Part shown: in pieces, positions 8,011 through 16,992 of the stretch | How positions within the stretch are numbered: position 1 is the stretch's first letter | How the letters are laid out: every line of letters starts with the position of its first letter | Source: Paenibacillus antarcticus | GTDB taxonomy: Bacteria; Bacillota; Bacilli; Paenibacillales; Paenibacillaceae | DNA length: 64,000 nucleotides | NCBI RefSeq assembly: GCF_001637225.1 | Contig: NZ_LVJI01000002.1 | Span: forward strand, 62,001-126,000 | Reading direction: 5' to 3' | Made by a program: the position numbers and the translations under genes | The notes under the pieces: model-generated | Databases searched by the model: none | What the model saw: the letters and a program-made list of their open reading frames with translations, nothing else | What the model was told of the DNA's origin: nothing

Positions 8011-8910
8011 GTGCAACAAACCATTGGAATGCGAAATATCAAAACAGCAATAGCCATTTTGGTATGCCTAATTATAGCTAACTTACTGCAATTACAATAT
8101 CCGTTCTACGCTGCCATTGCAACGGTGATCTCGATGGAGAATTCTGTGACTAATTCTTTCGCAGCTGGAAAAAATCGCGTGATGGGTACCTTTGTAGGAG
8201 CTGGAGCGGGACTTTTTTTCGCCACTATACAGCCTGAGAATATATGGTTATGTGCTATAGGTAGCATCGTGGCTATTTATATATGTAATCTGCTAAAGTG
8301 GAATAAGTCCATTCCGATTGCTATCATTGTATTTTTGGCTATTATGTTAAATTTACAAGGCGATTCTCCACTTCACTACAGTATTAACCGGATTATAGAT
8401 ACGCTGATTGGTGTCGGTGTAGCCGTCATGGTGAATTATTTGGTGTTCCCTCCGAAATATGAGATTAACATTCGTAGAGCACGTAGATTGTTATCCAAAG
8501 AAATGGTGTATATTTTGGATCAACTGATGGCTAAGAAAGAGTTCAATCTAAAGAAACTTAGGGCTCAATTGAAGAAGCTAGAGATGTATTTAGATATCTC
8601 CAAGGAAGAATTTCATTTGATCAAAGATGGGGTTGATTCATTAGAGCACATCATCAATGAATTCGAATCCTATAAGTTAATCTATGAACATTTGAAAATG
8701 ATTCAGAAATTAGATGGAGAACAAATTCTGAGTGTAGACAATATGTTAAGGCTGGGGATTTATCAATGTGATGTAAGTGGAGATGAAGAAGAGCTTCAAA
8801 GAGATTCACAATTTATTATTTATAACTATCATATTGATCGTGTTCTTAATGAACTTGAAAGTATGGGGCTTCCCCTACCTTATGGGGCAAAGATGGAAAT
8901 GCTCGAATAA
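8011..8910 (+). CDS. ArAE/FUSC-family membrane protein
   Basis: 299 residues, GTG start preceded by GAGGTG. The N-terminal half has four to five membrane helices with the aromatic acid exporter (ArAE_1/FUSC) pattern: KTAIAILVCLIIANLL, then PFYAAIATVISMENSVTNSF, then the AGKNRVMGTFVGAGAG loop that is the family signature, and a helix ending in NYLVFPPKYE. The C-terminal half is a cytoplasmic helical domain (about residues 150-299). Related proteins export aromatic acids or are required for viability in Bacillus, but substrates are rarely known. It stands alone between terminators. Confidence 0.82.
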   Translation: MQQTIGMRNIKTAIAILVCLIIANLLQLQYPFYAAIATVISMENSVTNSFAAGKNRVMGTFVGAGAGLFFATIQPENIWLCAIGSIVAIYICNLLKWNKSIPIAIIVFLAIMLNLQGDSPLHYSINRIIDTLIGVGVAVMVNYLVFPPKYEINIRRARRLLSKEMVYILDQLMAKKEFNLKKLRAQLKKLEMYLDISKEEFHLIKDGVDSLEHIINEFESYKLIYEHLKMIQKLDGEQILSVDNMLRLGIYQCDVSGDEEELQRDSQFIIYNYHIDRVLNELESMGLPLPYGAKMEMLE

Positions 8911-8965
8911 GGACTAAGCGGTTAATCAATTTACACAGTAAATAGCGACTAAATGGAGGGTTAAC

Positions 8966-9901
8966 ATGGCAAAAGGTTTATTTGCTCAAGGTGTTACCGT
9001 ATTGTTGTCAGAATCAGTGTCTATTCATCAAATTAAGGATGTTCTACAACAGAAATACGATGTGGTGAATGTTAATGGGTCATCCGAGAAATGGGAGTTT
9101 AGTGGGCCGAGTTGTATGATTGCATATCGTCCAGAAGTACATGGCATCATAAACATTGATATTATAGATCGGCCGTGGCCTGATCATATGGGTGATCCCA
9201 AAGATGAATCTGCGTTGTTTGGTGCATGGTCTATGGGGCACTTCGGTCCACATACGCATCCGGGAAATCTTGAACGTGCATCTCTACAAGCTTGGGAATT
9301 TCCAGATGCAAAGTCAGCTACCGATGCGCATGTAGCATGTATTCGTATTCGTGTAACCTACGCGGCGGGGCGTATAAATGAGGATGCACCTATATTACCT
9401 GAGGACTATGAGTCTTTCCCAGAGTTACTTAAGATAACGGCTATCGCAAGGGAGTTGCTTCGATTGCCTGAGGCAATCTGCTACTTTAATCCCGCCGGTG
9501 AAAGTTTGGCTTCTGACGCCTTAATTGATGAGTTATTTGAGAGATATGAGGAGACGAATCTTGCGCCAATGGAACTCTGGTCGAATATTCGTATGTTTAA
9601 TTTACCGCAAGAGGATTGGTTGTTGATGGACACCGTTGGAATGGAGCAATTGGATGTTAGGGATCAAGAAATTGTATTTGACCGCAACGTATACGATCCT
9701 AACGAAGCAGCAGACTTTCTACGAAACATTGCGAACTATTTGATGCAGAATGGTCCGGTAATTCAAGATGGTGATACGATTGACGGTATTGGTGGCGTGC
9801 ATTGGCAGGTGTCAATTTCTCCAGAGAGCCTTTCCCAGCCAGCCAGAGAAGTCCTTCATTGGTCAGCACTTGATGGTAAGGAGAGACCGGAATTGCTATA
9901 A
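8966..9901 (+). CDS. DUF4261-type hypothetical protein
   Basis: 311 residues, ATG preceded by GGAGGG. No signal peptide or membrane segment. The pattern of the C-terminal part, LAPMELWSNIRMF followed by DWLLMDTVGMEQLDVRDQEI and then a DPNEAADFLRNIANYLMQNGPVI segment, is that of DUF4261 proteins as I remember them. The N-terminal part is a predicted alpha/beta fold beginning KGLFAQGVTVLLSE. DUF4261 proteins occur with suppressor-of-fused-like and immunity-type proteins, but no function is established. No toxin partner is visible next to it; the downstream gene is a spore coat protein. Confidence 0.6.
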   Translation: MAKGLFAQGVTVLLSESVSIHQIKDVLQQKYDVVNVNGSSEKWEFSGPSCMIAYRPEVHGIINIDIIDRPWPDHMGDPKDESALFGAWSMGHFGPHTHPGNLERASLQAWEFPDAKSATDAHVACIRIRVTYAAGRINEDAPILPEDYESFPELLKITAIARELLRLPEAICYFNPAGESLASDALIDELFERYEETNLAPMELWSNIRMFNLPQEDWLLMDTVGMEQLDVRDQEIVFDRNVYDPNEAADFLRNIANYLMQNGPVIQDGDTIDGIGGVHWQVSISPESLSQPAREVLHWSALDGKERPELL

Positions 9902-10025
9902 TTAGAGTGCGTTCTACTGCGTAGTATAGGATATTTCCCAATATTTGTATGTATGATTCTGCACGAATTAACTCATCATAAGTTGGTTAGTGTAACAATC
10001 CAATTTAATAGAGGAGGCATTATTA

Positions 10026-10649
10026 ATGCAGAATCAACAACTAAATAATAATCAATCTCAGTCTTCAGGGTTACAGAATATCAATCGTGGAGGACATGAG
10101 CTTTTAGATATGCATGAAGCATTATCTAGTACCATTGGTCTTTTAGATCAATTTGTGATCTATAGATCATTGGCTAAGGACAACGAGCTGTTGACAATTC
10201 TGAACCGTCAATACAATTTCATTCAGTCACATTACAATCTGACCGTGGAATGTTTCATATCGGGAAATAAGCCAAGTCATGATACTACGATGTATGCAAT
10301 GCCTGAAACAGCAATTCAAGTTACCTACGGACTTACGCCAAGTCAGCCGAAAAAGCCAGTTCAATCTGTATCTGAAATTAAGGATGAACAGATTAGTGGA
10401 TTTATGCTGGGAGCACTTAAAACGAATGCATCACTTCTGACTATGATAGCGGCTGAAGTGAATAATCCCGCAGTTCGTCGAGTGGTGGCTGCTCAAATAG
10501 AGAATTATACTGAGATGGCTTATGAGGTTTTCCTGTACCAGAATAAACATAAATACTATCAAGTAGCACTGTTAGACAATTCAGATGCTCAGCAAATGTT
10601 ACATGCTTATGCTCCGGCCACAGCTCAACCACAAATCCCTATTCAGTAA
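10026..10649 (+). CDS. CotF-family spore coat protein
   Basis: 207 residues, ATG with a GAGGAGG ribosome binding site. The N-terminus is Asn/Gln-rich, and the body has the CotF-like helical bundle: GHELLDMHEALSSTIGLLDQF, then LTILNRQYNFIQSHYNLTVECF, and a second half with ISGFMLGALKTNASLLTMIAAEVNNPAVRRV. The C-terminus is rich in Pro and Gln. These proteins are related to ferritin-like coat proteins and are deposited on the forespore, so the gene identifies the host as a spore former. The coat layer and partners cannot be told here. Confidence 0.85.
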   Translation: MQNQQLNNNQSQSSGLQNINRGGHELLDMHEALSSTIGLLDQFVIYRSLAKDNELLTILNRQYNFIQSHYNLTVECFISGNKPSHDTTMYAMPETAIQVTYGLTPSQPKKPVQSVSEIKDEQISGFMLGALKTNASLLTMIAAEVNNPAVRRVVAAQIENYTEMAYEVFLYQNKHKYYQVALLDNSDAQQMLHAYAPATAQPQIPIQ

Positions 10650-10683
10650 AATCTGGAGAAGCGTATTAAATTTGAATTGATGT

Positions 10684-10711
10684 GAAACCCAAGCCCACAA
10701 GCTTGGGTTTC
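10684..10711 (+). terminator. Terminator-like hairpin after the coat gene
   Basis: GAAACCCAAGC (10684-10694) pairs perfectly with GCTTGGGTTTC (10701-10711). The T tract after it is short. Confidence 0.65.
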
Positions 10712-10751
10712 ATTGCGTTATATGATGATTTTGTAGAAAGTGATCATGAGA

Positions 10752-10780
10752 TTGAATGTTCTTGTTGGATGAAATACTTT
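10752..10780 (+). promoter_or_regulatory. Candidate sigma-A promoter of the ccdA-msrAB unit
   Basis: TTGAAT at 10752-10757, a 17-bp spacer, and TACTTT at 10775-10780, about 29 bp before the CcdA start. It is the only reasonable match in the 97 bp after the coat-gene hairpin. Confidence 0.4.
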
Positions 10781-10808
10781 AAAATTTTAATAAGTAAAGG
10801 AAGAGGAA

Positions 10809-11552
10809 GTGGTTACCGTGTTGACAGAACAGGTATACGTCGGAAGTGTATTTATTGCAGGGATTCTGTCCTTTTTCTCACCTTGCATTTTACCCTTATT
10901 GCCCGTATATTTAGCTTTTCTTGGAGGTTCAGATCTGGGAAATCAGTCTAAGATGATGAAGCTGGGAAAGCTTAAAGTACGCCCTCTTTTAATTGGGAAT
11001 ATGATCTTTTTTCTCCTTGGGATATCCACCGTCTTTATACTGTTGGGCTATGGTGCTGGAGCCTTTGGAAGTGTTATTGATAGTTCTTGGTTTATTGTCG
11101 TATGTGGGGCTATTGTCGTTCTATTTGGGATTTACCAGACAGGTGTCATTAAGCTGTTCTTCATGGAACGTGAGAAGAAATTACATTTAGAATTGAAGGG
11201 AAATAAAGGGTTGGTAGGTGCTTACCTGCTTGGATTCACATTCAGCTTTGGTTGGACGCCTTGTATTGGTCCAGTACTAGCGGCTGTTCTGAGCATTTCA
11301 GCAAGTGAGGGATCATCCGCGTTCGGTGGATGGCTAATGTTGATCTATACCTTGGGATTAGCGATTCCATTTCTTATCCTTTCCCTTTTCTCTGACTTAT
11401 TACTGCAGCGATTGAAAAAATTATATCGTTACATGGGAACGTTGAAAGTGATTTCAGGTATCATCTTGATCCTAATGGGATTTCTGTTGATGACAAATAA
11501 GTTGAATATGATTACAACATTTTTTGAATTTAACAAGTCTATAGGAGGTTAG
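10809..11552 (+). CDS. ccdA: CcdA-type thiol-disulfide transmembrane electron carrier
   Basis: 247 residues with six membrane helices. CcdA carries reducing power from cytoplasmic thioredoxin across the membrane. The two redox cysteines are in FFSPCILPLLP (first helix) and FGWTPCIGPVLA (fourth helix), each framed by the prolines that kink the helices. GTG at 10809 has AAAGG 8 bp upstream; alternative GTG and TTG starts at 10818 and 10821 would shorten it by three or four residues. The neighbours, a thioredoxin-like lipoprotein 5 bp downstream and MsrAB, indicate that the electrons go to methionine sulfoxide repair rather than cytochrome c maturation. Confidence 0.92.
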   Translation: MVTVLTEQVYVGSVFIAGILSFFSPCILPLLPVYLAFLGGSDLGNQSKMMKLGKLKVRPLLIGNMIFFLLGISTVFILLGYGAGAFGSVIDSSWFIVVCGAIVVLFGIYQTGVIKLFFMEREKKLHLELKGNKGLVGAYLLGFTFSFGWTPCIGPVLAAVLSISASEGSSAFGGWLMLIYTLGLAIPFLILSLFSDLLLQRLKKLYRYMGTLKVISGIILILMGFLLMTNKLNMITTFFEFNKSIGG

Positions 11553-11557
11553 TTGTA

Positions 11558-12112
11558 ATGAAAATAAGAGCGAAATGGATTAGTTTAATGGTAATATTAT
11601 CCACAATGGTAGTTATTTCAGCATGCGGGAATAGCATCGCTAATAAATCAAGTCAAGATTCAGGTGCGGAACAAACTGCGACAAATCAAGGAAAGGCTGC
11701 ACCGATGTTTGATCTCTTGGATTTGAATGGAAATGAAGTTGCACTGGCAGATCTTGCAGGAGATAAAGTATATGTAAAGTATTGGGCATCATGGTGCTCC
11801 ATTTGCTTGGCGGGACTTGATGAACTAAATACATTGTCTGCTCAGGATAATGATTTCAAGGTCATCAGCATTGTAAGTCCTAACTTCAAAGGAGAACAAT
11901 CGACGGAGGACTTCAGCAAATGGTTTAAGAAACAAACAACATATCAAGATATTACAGTATTAATCGATGAGGATGGAACATGGGCGAAGAAATTCGGTGT
12001 TAGAGGATACCCAACGTCTTATTATATTGGTTCAGAAGGGGTGTTAGCGAAGACTGCCCCGGGTCACAATTCTAATGATCAAATTATAAGTGCAATGAAA
12101 GAAATAAACTAA
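11558..12112 (+). CDS. TlpA/ResA-like thioredoxin lipoprotein
   Basis: 184 residues. A lipobox ISAC places the anchoring cysteine at residue 23, so the protein faces the outside of the membrane. After a Ser/Gln-rich linker comes an AhpC-TSA/Redoxin-type thioredoxin fold with the active site WCSIC (Cys80 and Cys83), a [10 protein letters not shown] strand and the cis-proline loop in [12 protein letters not shown]. It should pass electrons from CcdA to MsrAB, as the Etrx lipoproteins do in Streptococcus pneumoniae. It lies 5 bp after ccdA and 26 bp before msrAB and is surely cotranscribed. Confidence 0.9.
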   Translation: MKIRAKWISLMVILSTMVVISACGNSIANKSSQDSGAEQTATNQGKAAPMFDLLDLNGNEVALADLAGDKVYVKYWASWCSICLAGLDELNTLSAQDNDFKVISIVSPNFKGEQSTEDFSKWFKKQTTYQDITVLIDEDGTWAKKFGVRGYPTSYYIGSEGVLAKTAPGHNSNDQIISAMKEIN

Positions 12113-12138
12113 TCATGAGAGGACTAGGAGGAAACATA

Positions 12139-13266
12139 ATGAAACGATTATCATGGATAGGTCCATTATTATTACTGCTACTACTTGCGACGGGTTGTTC
12201 GCCCCTTAATGGAACGAAGAGTGAAGTAAATGCAAGTACAACAACCCCTTCATCTAATAATCCTAATGCCACAGTAGATTACTCTAAGAGTGAGCTTAGT
12301 ACAATTTATTTGGCAGGAGGATGCTTCTGGGGTGTAGAGGCGTATATGTCTCGTATCTATGGTGTCAGTGACGTCACATCAGGTTATGCTAATGGGACAG
12401 GTGAGGATCCGACGTACGAGGATGTAATTCAAGGGGATCGTGGGTTTGCTGAAACCGTAGAGGTGAAGTATGATCCGAAGCGAGTTACACTAACGGATCT
12501 CGTATCCAAATATTTCAAAGTGATTGATCCAACAAGCCTAAATAAACAAGGAAACGATAGAGGTGTTCAATACCGCACAGGTATTTATTACAAGGATAAG
12601 GCAGAGGCGTCTATCATTTCCGCTGTGGTGGAGCAAGAACAAGATAAATATGATAAGAAGATCGTTACCGAAATCTTACCCCTCACTAACTACTATTTGG
12701 CAGAGGAGTATCATCAGGATTATTTAGTTAAGAACCCGAATGGGTACTGTCATATTGATCTAAGCATACTGGATGATCAAGAGATTCCAGCAGAAGAAGA
12801 GGACGTAATTCAGATCGATGCAACAATGTACCCTAAGCCAAGTGACGAGATACTCAAAAGTAAACTAACGGATGAACAATATCAAGTCGCAGTGTTGAAA
12901 GATACGGAGCATGCCTTTTCGAATGAATATTGGGATCAATATGAACCGGGTATTTATGTGGATGTAGCGACGGGAGAACCACTCTTCTCAAGTCGCGATA
13001 AATATGATTCTGGTTGTGGATGGCCGAGTTTTACTAAGTCGATTATTCCTGCTGTCGTTACATATCATGAAGACACGAAATATGGGATGGTCCGTACAGA
13101 GGTAAGAAGCAGAGCGGGCGATATTCATCTGGGTCATGTATTTGATGATGGACCACAAGATAAAGGTGGCAAAAGATATTGTATTAATAGCGCGTCAATC
13201 AAGTTCGTTCCTCTTGCAGACATGGAAAAGGAAGGCTACGGATATGTTACTATAGCAGTAGAATAA
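12139..13266 (+). CDS. msrAB: Methionine sulfoxide reductase MsrA-MsrB fusion lipoprotein
   Basis: 375 residues from the ATG at 12139, which has AGGAGGA 7 bp upstream; an in-frame ATG at 12115 lacks one. A lipobox LATGC puts the lipidated cysteine at residue 20. The MsrA domain (about 54-205) has the catalytic GGCFWG (Cys62) and reduces Met-S-sulfoxide. The MsrB domain (about 230-365) has [20 protein letters not shown] and catalytic RYCIN (Cys348) and reduces Met-R-sulfoxide. The two CxxC pairs that bind structural zinc in many MsrB proteins are absent, as in other fused MsrAB. The enzyme repairs oxidised surface proteins and is fed by CcdA and the preceding thioredoxin. Confidence 0.95.
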   Translation: MKRLSWIGPLLLLLLLATGCSPLNGTKSEVNASTTTPSSNNPNATVDYSKSELSTIYLAGGCFWGVEAYMSRIYGVSDVTSGYANGTGEDPTYEDVIQGDRGFAETVEVKYDPKRVTLTDLVSKYFKVIDPTSLNKQGNDRGVQYRTGIYYKDKAEASIISAVVEQEQDKYDKKIVTEILPLTNYYLAEEYHQDYLVKNPNGYCHIDLSILDDQEIPAEEEDVIQIDATMYPKPSDEILKSKLTDEQYQVAVLKDTEHAFSNEYWDQYEPGIYVDVATGEPLFSSRDKYDSGCGWPSFTKSIIPAVVTYHEDTKYGMVRTEVRSRAGDIHLGHVFDDGPQDKGGKRYCINSASIKFVPLADMEKEGYGYVTIAVE

Positions 13267-13289
13267 TACAGAAATGGAGTCTTTGGTGA

Positions 13290-14069
13290 ATGTATACACT
13301 AATGCTTGTAGAAGATGAGGAATTGGTGAGGAATGGGATTAAACGATTTGTGCCTCTAAGTGAGTTGAACATTACCGAAATCATTGAAGCAAGCAATGGA
13401 GAGGAAGGGCTTCGACTCTTCGAATCTCATCGACCTGATGTGGTGCTATTAGATATTAATATGCCTAAGATGAATGGACTTGAATTTGCTAGAAAAATTA
13501 AAGAGTTAAAGCCTAATGTCAAAATAGCAGTTATCACAGGTTATGACTATTATGATTATGCCGTTACCGCTTTGAAAATTGGGATCGACGACTATGTACT
13601 TAAACCCGTATCTAAGAATGATGTATTCGAAGTGTTGAGTAAATTGGTGGACAAAATGAAGAGGGAAGAGCAACAAACCATGTTACAGGATGTTGTGATG
13701 GAATTTAAGACGACTATGAATAACAATTATTCGAGTGATGATGCGGGTTATAAAGTCTCCATAGCCCAGATTGTTGAGGATAATATATCGAATCCAGCCT
13801 TCTCACTTACGATCCTAGCAGACCAAATGGGTTTTAGTTCGGGATATATGAGCGTCATGTTTAAGCGATTGTTTAATGTCTCTTTTCAAGATTATATGGT
13901 ATCGATTCGCTTGGAACGAGCCAAGCTTCAATTGTTGATTTCGGATATGAAAATGTACGAAATATCATTTGCCGTAGGTTTCGATAATCCAAATTATTTT
14001 AGCGTCGCATTTAAGAAGAAGTTCGGACTCTCTCCGCTTCAATATCGTGAACGGATAAAAGATTCATGA
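13290..14069 (+). CDS. YesN-type response regulator (REC + AraC HTH)
   Basis: 259 residues. REC domain (about 1-120) with acidic pocket EDEE and phosphoacceptor Asp in VVLLDINMPKMNG, the ITGYDYYDYA signature of the YesN group and the conserved Lys in DYVLKPVSK. AraC-type double HTH (about 155-259): FSLTILADQMGFSSGYMSVMFKRL and ISFAVGFDNPNYFSVAFKKKFGLSPLQYR. It starts 23 bp after msrAB and overlaps the kinase gene by 4 bases (ATGA). Control of the ccdA-msrAB unit by this pair is inferred; comparable msrAB-linked two-component systems are known in Fusobacterium. Confidence 0.92.
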   Translation: MYTLMLVEDEELVRNGIKRFVPLSELNITEIIEASNGEEGLRLFESHRPDVVLLDINMPKMNGLEFARKIKELKPNVKIAVITGYDYYDYAVTALKIGIDDYVLKPVSKNDVFEVLSKLVDKMKREEQQTMLQDVVMEFKTTMNNNYSSDDAGYKVSIAQIVEDNISNPAFSLTILADQMGFSSGYMSVMFKRLFNVSFQDYMVSIRLERAKLQLLISDMKMYEISFAVGFDNPNYFSVAFKKKFGLSPLQYRERIKDS

Positions 14070-15781
14070 AGGCCTTCTTTCATTCTCTTCAATTTCGAAT
14101 TTCGTGGATCTATATGATGATTAGTTGTGTGACCATTGGGGTTATCGGTAGTGTTCTGTATGTTGGGATTTCTCAGGTGGTTATGCAAGAATCCATTCAA
14201 TCTTCGAAGATGGCCATCACCAAGAGTAGCACTTACGTAGAAATGTATGTGGACCGCTTAAAGGTATTGTCTACGATGCTTGCGCATAATCCTCAAACAA
14301 TTCGAACGCTAGTGTCAGAGGATAAATCCGGAGAAGAAGATGTACTTCAGTTCATTAATACGGTACTCATGTCGGATTCTTATATTAAATCGGTTGTTGT
14401 TATAGGTAAAGATGGATATGTCTTATCAAATGAGAAAAAACTGAATATGATGCGTACCTCAGATATGATGAAAGAGCCTTGGTATGTTGCGGCCATTAAT
14501 AGCAGTAATCCCGTTCTGACCTCTGCAAGAATGCAGAAATTCTCGATGGATAAGGACAATTGGGTGATATCCATGAGTCAGGAAATCAAAGATGAGAATA
14601 ATAGGAACCTTGGCGTGGTTCTATTGGATATTCAATATAAAGGACTCGAAGACTATCTCAATGAGCTAGAGTTAGGTAGCAATGGGTATACATATATCGT
14701 AAATAGTCAAAATGAGATCGTGTATCACAAAGATCCATCCTATTTCATGAACGCAGCTAAGATAGACGAATTACGAAAGTTTACGCTAGAAAAGGAAGGT
14801 TATGATAAGAAGCAGAATCTCCTTGTATACCATACGAAGCTTCGGAATTCAGATTGGACTTTAGTTGGGGTTAGTTCGTTAGATGGTCTAGCGCAAATTC
14901 GTGATCAGTTACTAAGATCATTTGTCATCGTAGCCCTTGGATTGCTAACGTTATTTGTCATGGTATCGCCCCTGCTTGCAAAGAGTATTACTAGACCGAT
15001 TCAAAGACTTGAACAAGCCATGAAAAAGGTAAAAACAGGTCGATTGGAAGTGAGCGTATCCGAGACAGGTGTCACTGAGGTTCAAGGGCTTGCCCAGCAT
15101 TTCAACACCATGGTGTTGGAGATCCAACACTTAATGCAAGATATTGAGAAGAAAGAAAAGAATCTTCGATCCTATGAGTTAAGCGTGTTGCATAGTCAGA
15201 TCAATCCCCATTTCTTGTACAATACGCTTGATACGATTGTCTGGATGGCCGAATTCAATGATAGTGAACGTGTGATTTCGACCACAAAGGCACTTGCGAA
15301 GTTTTTTCAACTATCTTTGAGCGGCGGTAGCGAGTTCACGTCTATTCAGAATGAGATGAACCATGTTACACAATATTGTTTTATTCAAAAAGAACGATAT
15401 GGCGATAGACTCCAATATAATATTCAATTCGATCCCGAGTTATCTGATAAGGTCATCCCTAAGCTAATTCTTCAGCCATTGGTGGAGAATGCGATCTATC
15501 ACGGTATTCGAGAGAAGGATGGTCCGGGTCTGCTTCAAATCATCTGTATGAGAATGGAAGATGGAAATGTTCTTTTTCTAGTGAAGGATGATGGTGTTGG
15601 ATTCGATTCTTCCATAGATAAGAGTGCGCACAATAATACATTGGAAGGGTTATCCAAATTAGGTGGAGTCGGAATTAACAATGTGGATGAACGTTTGAAG
15701 CTTATATATGGTCAAGAATATGGGATTACGATTGAGTCTAATATAGGCATCGGAACAACGGTCAAGATTGTAATACCATGA
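14066..15781 (+). CDS. YesM-type sensor histidine kinase
   Basis: 571 residues. Membrane helix at about 12-35, a large extracellular dCache-like sensor (about 36-275, with GSNGYTYIVNSQNEIVYHKD), a second helix (about 285-308), a HAMP domain (SITRPIQRLEQAMKKV), a His_kinase dimerisation segment with the phosphorylated histidine in LHSQINPHFLYNTLDTI, and an ATPase domain with LILQPLVENAIYHGI and VKDDGVGFDSS. Most YesM kinases respond to carbohydrates, but this one sits behind the Msr repair genes, so an envelope oxidation signal is possible. It is the last gene before a strong terminator. Confidence 0.92.
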   Translation: MKAFFHSLQFRISWIYMMISCVTIGVIGSVLYVGISQVVMQESIQSSKMAITKSSTYVEMYVDRLKVLSTMLAHNPQTIRTLVSEDKSGEEDVLQFINTVLMSDSYIKSVVVIGKDGYVLSNEKKLNMMRTSDMMKEPWYVAAINSSNPVLTSARMQKFSMDKDNWVISMSQEIKDENNRNLGVVLLDIQYKGLEDYLNELELGSNGYTYIVNSQNEIVYHKDPSYFMNAAKIDELRKFTLEKEGYDKKQNLLVYHTKLRNSDWTLVGVSSLDGLAQIRDQLLRSFVIVALGLLTLFVMVSPLLAKSITRPIQRLEQAMKKVKTGRLEVSVSETGVTEVQGLAQHFNTMVLEIQHLMQDIEKKEKNLRSYELSVLHSQINPHFLYNTLDTIVWMAEFNDSERVISTTKALAKFFQLSLSGGSEFTSIQNEMNHVTQYCFIQKERYGDRLQYNIQFDPELSDKVIPKLILQPLVENAIYHGIREKDGPGLLQIICMRMEDGNVLFLVKDDGVGFDSSIDKSAHNNTLEGLSKLGGVGINNVDERLKLIYGQEYGITIESNIGIGTTVKIVIP

Positions 15782-15857
15782 ACGACGGGACACCTATAGA
15801 CATGGATAATGATAAAGAAGGATTGCGATTAAAAGCATGATAATGAGTTGAACCAAG

Positions 15858-15884
15858 AAAGGCAGCCCCTCAGGGCTGCCTTTT
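15858..15884 (+). terminator. Intrinsic terminator of the msrAB-kinase operon
   Basis: AAAGGCAGCCC (15858-15868) pairs perfectly with GGGCTGCCTTT (15873-15883), loop CTCA, followed by T. Confidence 0.88.
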
Positions 15885-16063
15885 GCTTGTTCCAGTAATG
15901 GAGGGGTGACGTATCATCCACAGCGGAAAAAAGAATTAAAGTCATTTTGTAACTTACTATTCTGCTCAAATAGGAATATATTGGAATAGTTGTAGGGAGT
16001 TAGCGGATTCACTTCTGAGTAATATGGGGTAGGTTTCACATTAAGAAATGGGGAGTTATAAAA

Positions 16064-16264
16064 GTGTTATTACAAAATCATGAGGACATTGTTAAATTAC
16101 ATGCCCTCCATTTGATGCAAGAAGCAGATCGTTGTAGAGTCGGACAGCAAGTGTTAGATAGAAGAAGAGAAGTGTCACAGTTAAACCGTAAAGCTATGAA
16201 CAATACGAAAGAAAAACAATCTATCATTGGACGATTGATCTCTATAGGAATTAGAATGTTTTAA
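16064..16264 (+). CDS. Small hypothetical protein
   Basis: 66 residues, GTG start with GGGGAG about 10 bp upstream. The product is charged and helical (IVKLHALHLMQEADRCRVGQ, then VLDRRREVSQLNRKAMNN) and ends in a short hydrophobic stretch IIGRLISIGIRMF that could be amphipathic. I do not recognise it. It is preceded by about 280 bp after the previous stop that hold only the terminator, and followed at once by an inverted repeat. Confidence 0.45.
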   Translation: MLLQNHEDIVKLHALHLMQEADRCRVGQQVLDRRREVSQLNRKAMNNTKEKQSIIGRLISIGIRMF

Positions 16265-16307
16265 TTTCGATATGTTTTATCGAAATGATCTTCGGATATG
16301 ATATAAT
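16264..16307 (+). promoter_or_regulatory. Inverted repeat and extended -10 promoter element
   Basis: ATTTCGATA (16264-16272) and TATCGAAAT (16278-16286) form a perfect 9-bp inverted repeat with a 5-nt loop. TGATATAAT at 16299-16307 is an extended -10 element 33 bp before the next start codon. The repeat has no T tract, so it may be an operator or a weak terminator. Confidence 0.4.
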
Positions 16308-16339
16308 CAGATACATTATAATCGTACACGGAGGTTCAT

Positions 16340-16837
16340 ATGTTATCTTTTGAAGAGAAACTTGAGATTTTAGAATCTTACCCTGAATTACAACGAAAGA
16401 ATGTCTCTCTCGGACGAGTGAATTTTCACTACGAGGAGAGTGAGTCTGATAAAAAGACAGTCGCTCTACACATCCATCCCAACGGTAACGGATTCATCTA
16501 TGCAGGTCTTCTTCAGGGCTATGTTCTTGATGAGAAGGGATTTGCAAATATCCGTGAATTCAGCGAAGAACAAATAAAGACGCTTATCGATGCCTCCATT
16601 CGTTCACTCTCTTCGCATGAAGAGGAGAAAGAATCTGAAAGTGACGGCGTCACTCAGGAAAGTATTTTTTATGACACTGAAGTGTGGATGAATAAGGATG
16701 GTGAATCGCTCACGCTTACACGTGACGACGACCTATGGTATGTCTACACAGGACCAAACATTGAAATGGTGCTTGGAACACTGAAAGAAGCAAAGGAATA
16801 TCTTCAGGATGAAGGATTTAGACCTTCGAGAACTTAG
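16340..16837 (+). CDS. Conserved hypothetical protein
   Basis: 165 residues, ATG with GGAGG 8 bp upstream. It is acidic and soluble. The N-terminal half (MLSFEEKLEILESYPELQRK, then VALHIHPNGNGFIYAG) looks like an alpha/beta fold, followed by a Glu/Ser-rich hinge (about 95-110) and a C-terminal half with LTLTRDDDLWYVYTGPNIEM and a final helix. I do not recognise a named family. It is a single-gene unit with an extended -10 promoter and its own terminator. Confidence 0.75.
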   Translation: MLSFEEKLEILESYPELQRKNVSLGRVNFHYEESESDKKTVALHIHPNGNGFIYAGLLQGYVLDEKGFANIREFSEEQIKTLIDASIRSLSSHEEEKESESDGVTQESIFYDTEVWMNKDGESLTLTRDDDLWYVYTGPNIEMVLGTLKEAKEYLQDEGFRPSRT

Positions 16838-16851
16838 AAAGGTACTCAAAC

Positions 16852-16883
16852 AGGCAGCGGGCGCATGAGCTCGTTGTCTTTTT
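16852..16883 (+). terminator. Intrinsic terminator
   Basis: AGGCAGCGGGC (16852-16862) can pair with GCTCGTTGTCT (16869-16879) through eleven pairs including three G-U, followed by TTTT. Confidence 0.65.
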
Positions 16884-16935
16884 GCGTTCGGATGTTTAGG
16901 TGGACCTGAGGATGTGTAAAACAGGGGAGAAAGCG

Positions 16936-16981
16936 AAAAAGGGTGTCCCTAGCCATTTCTTAATGGCTTTTGGGACAGCCC
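16936..16981 (-). terminator. Intrinsic terminator of the MFS gene
   Basis: On the minus strand GGGGCTGTCCC pairs with GGGACACCC (one bulge) around an inner perfect AGCCATT/AATGGCT stem (plus 16951-16957 and 16962-16968), followed by TTTTT (plus 16936-16940). Confidence 0.85.
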
Positions 16982-16992
16982 CATTTGTTTAT

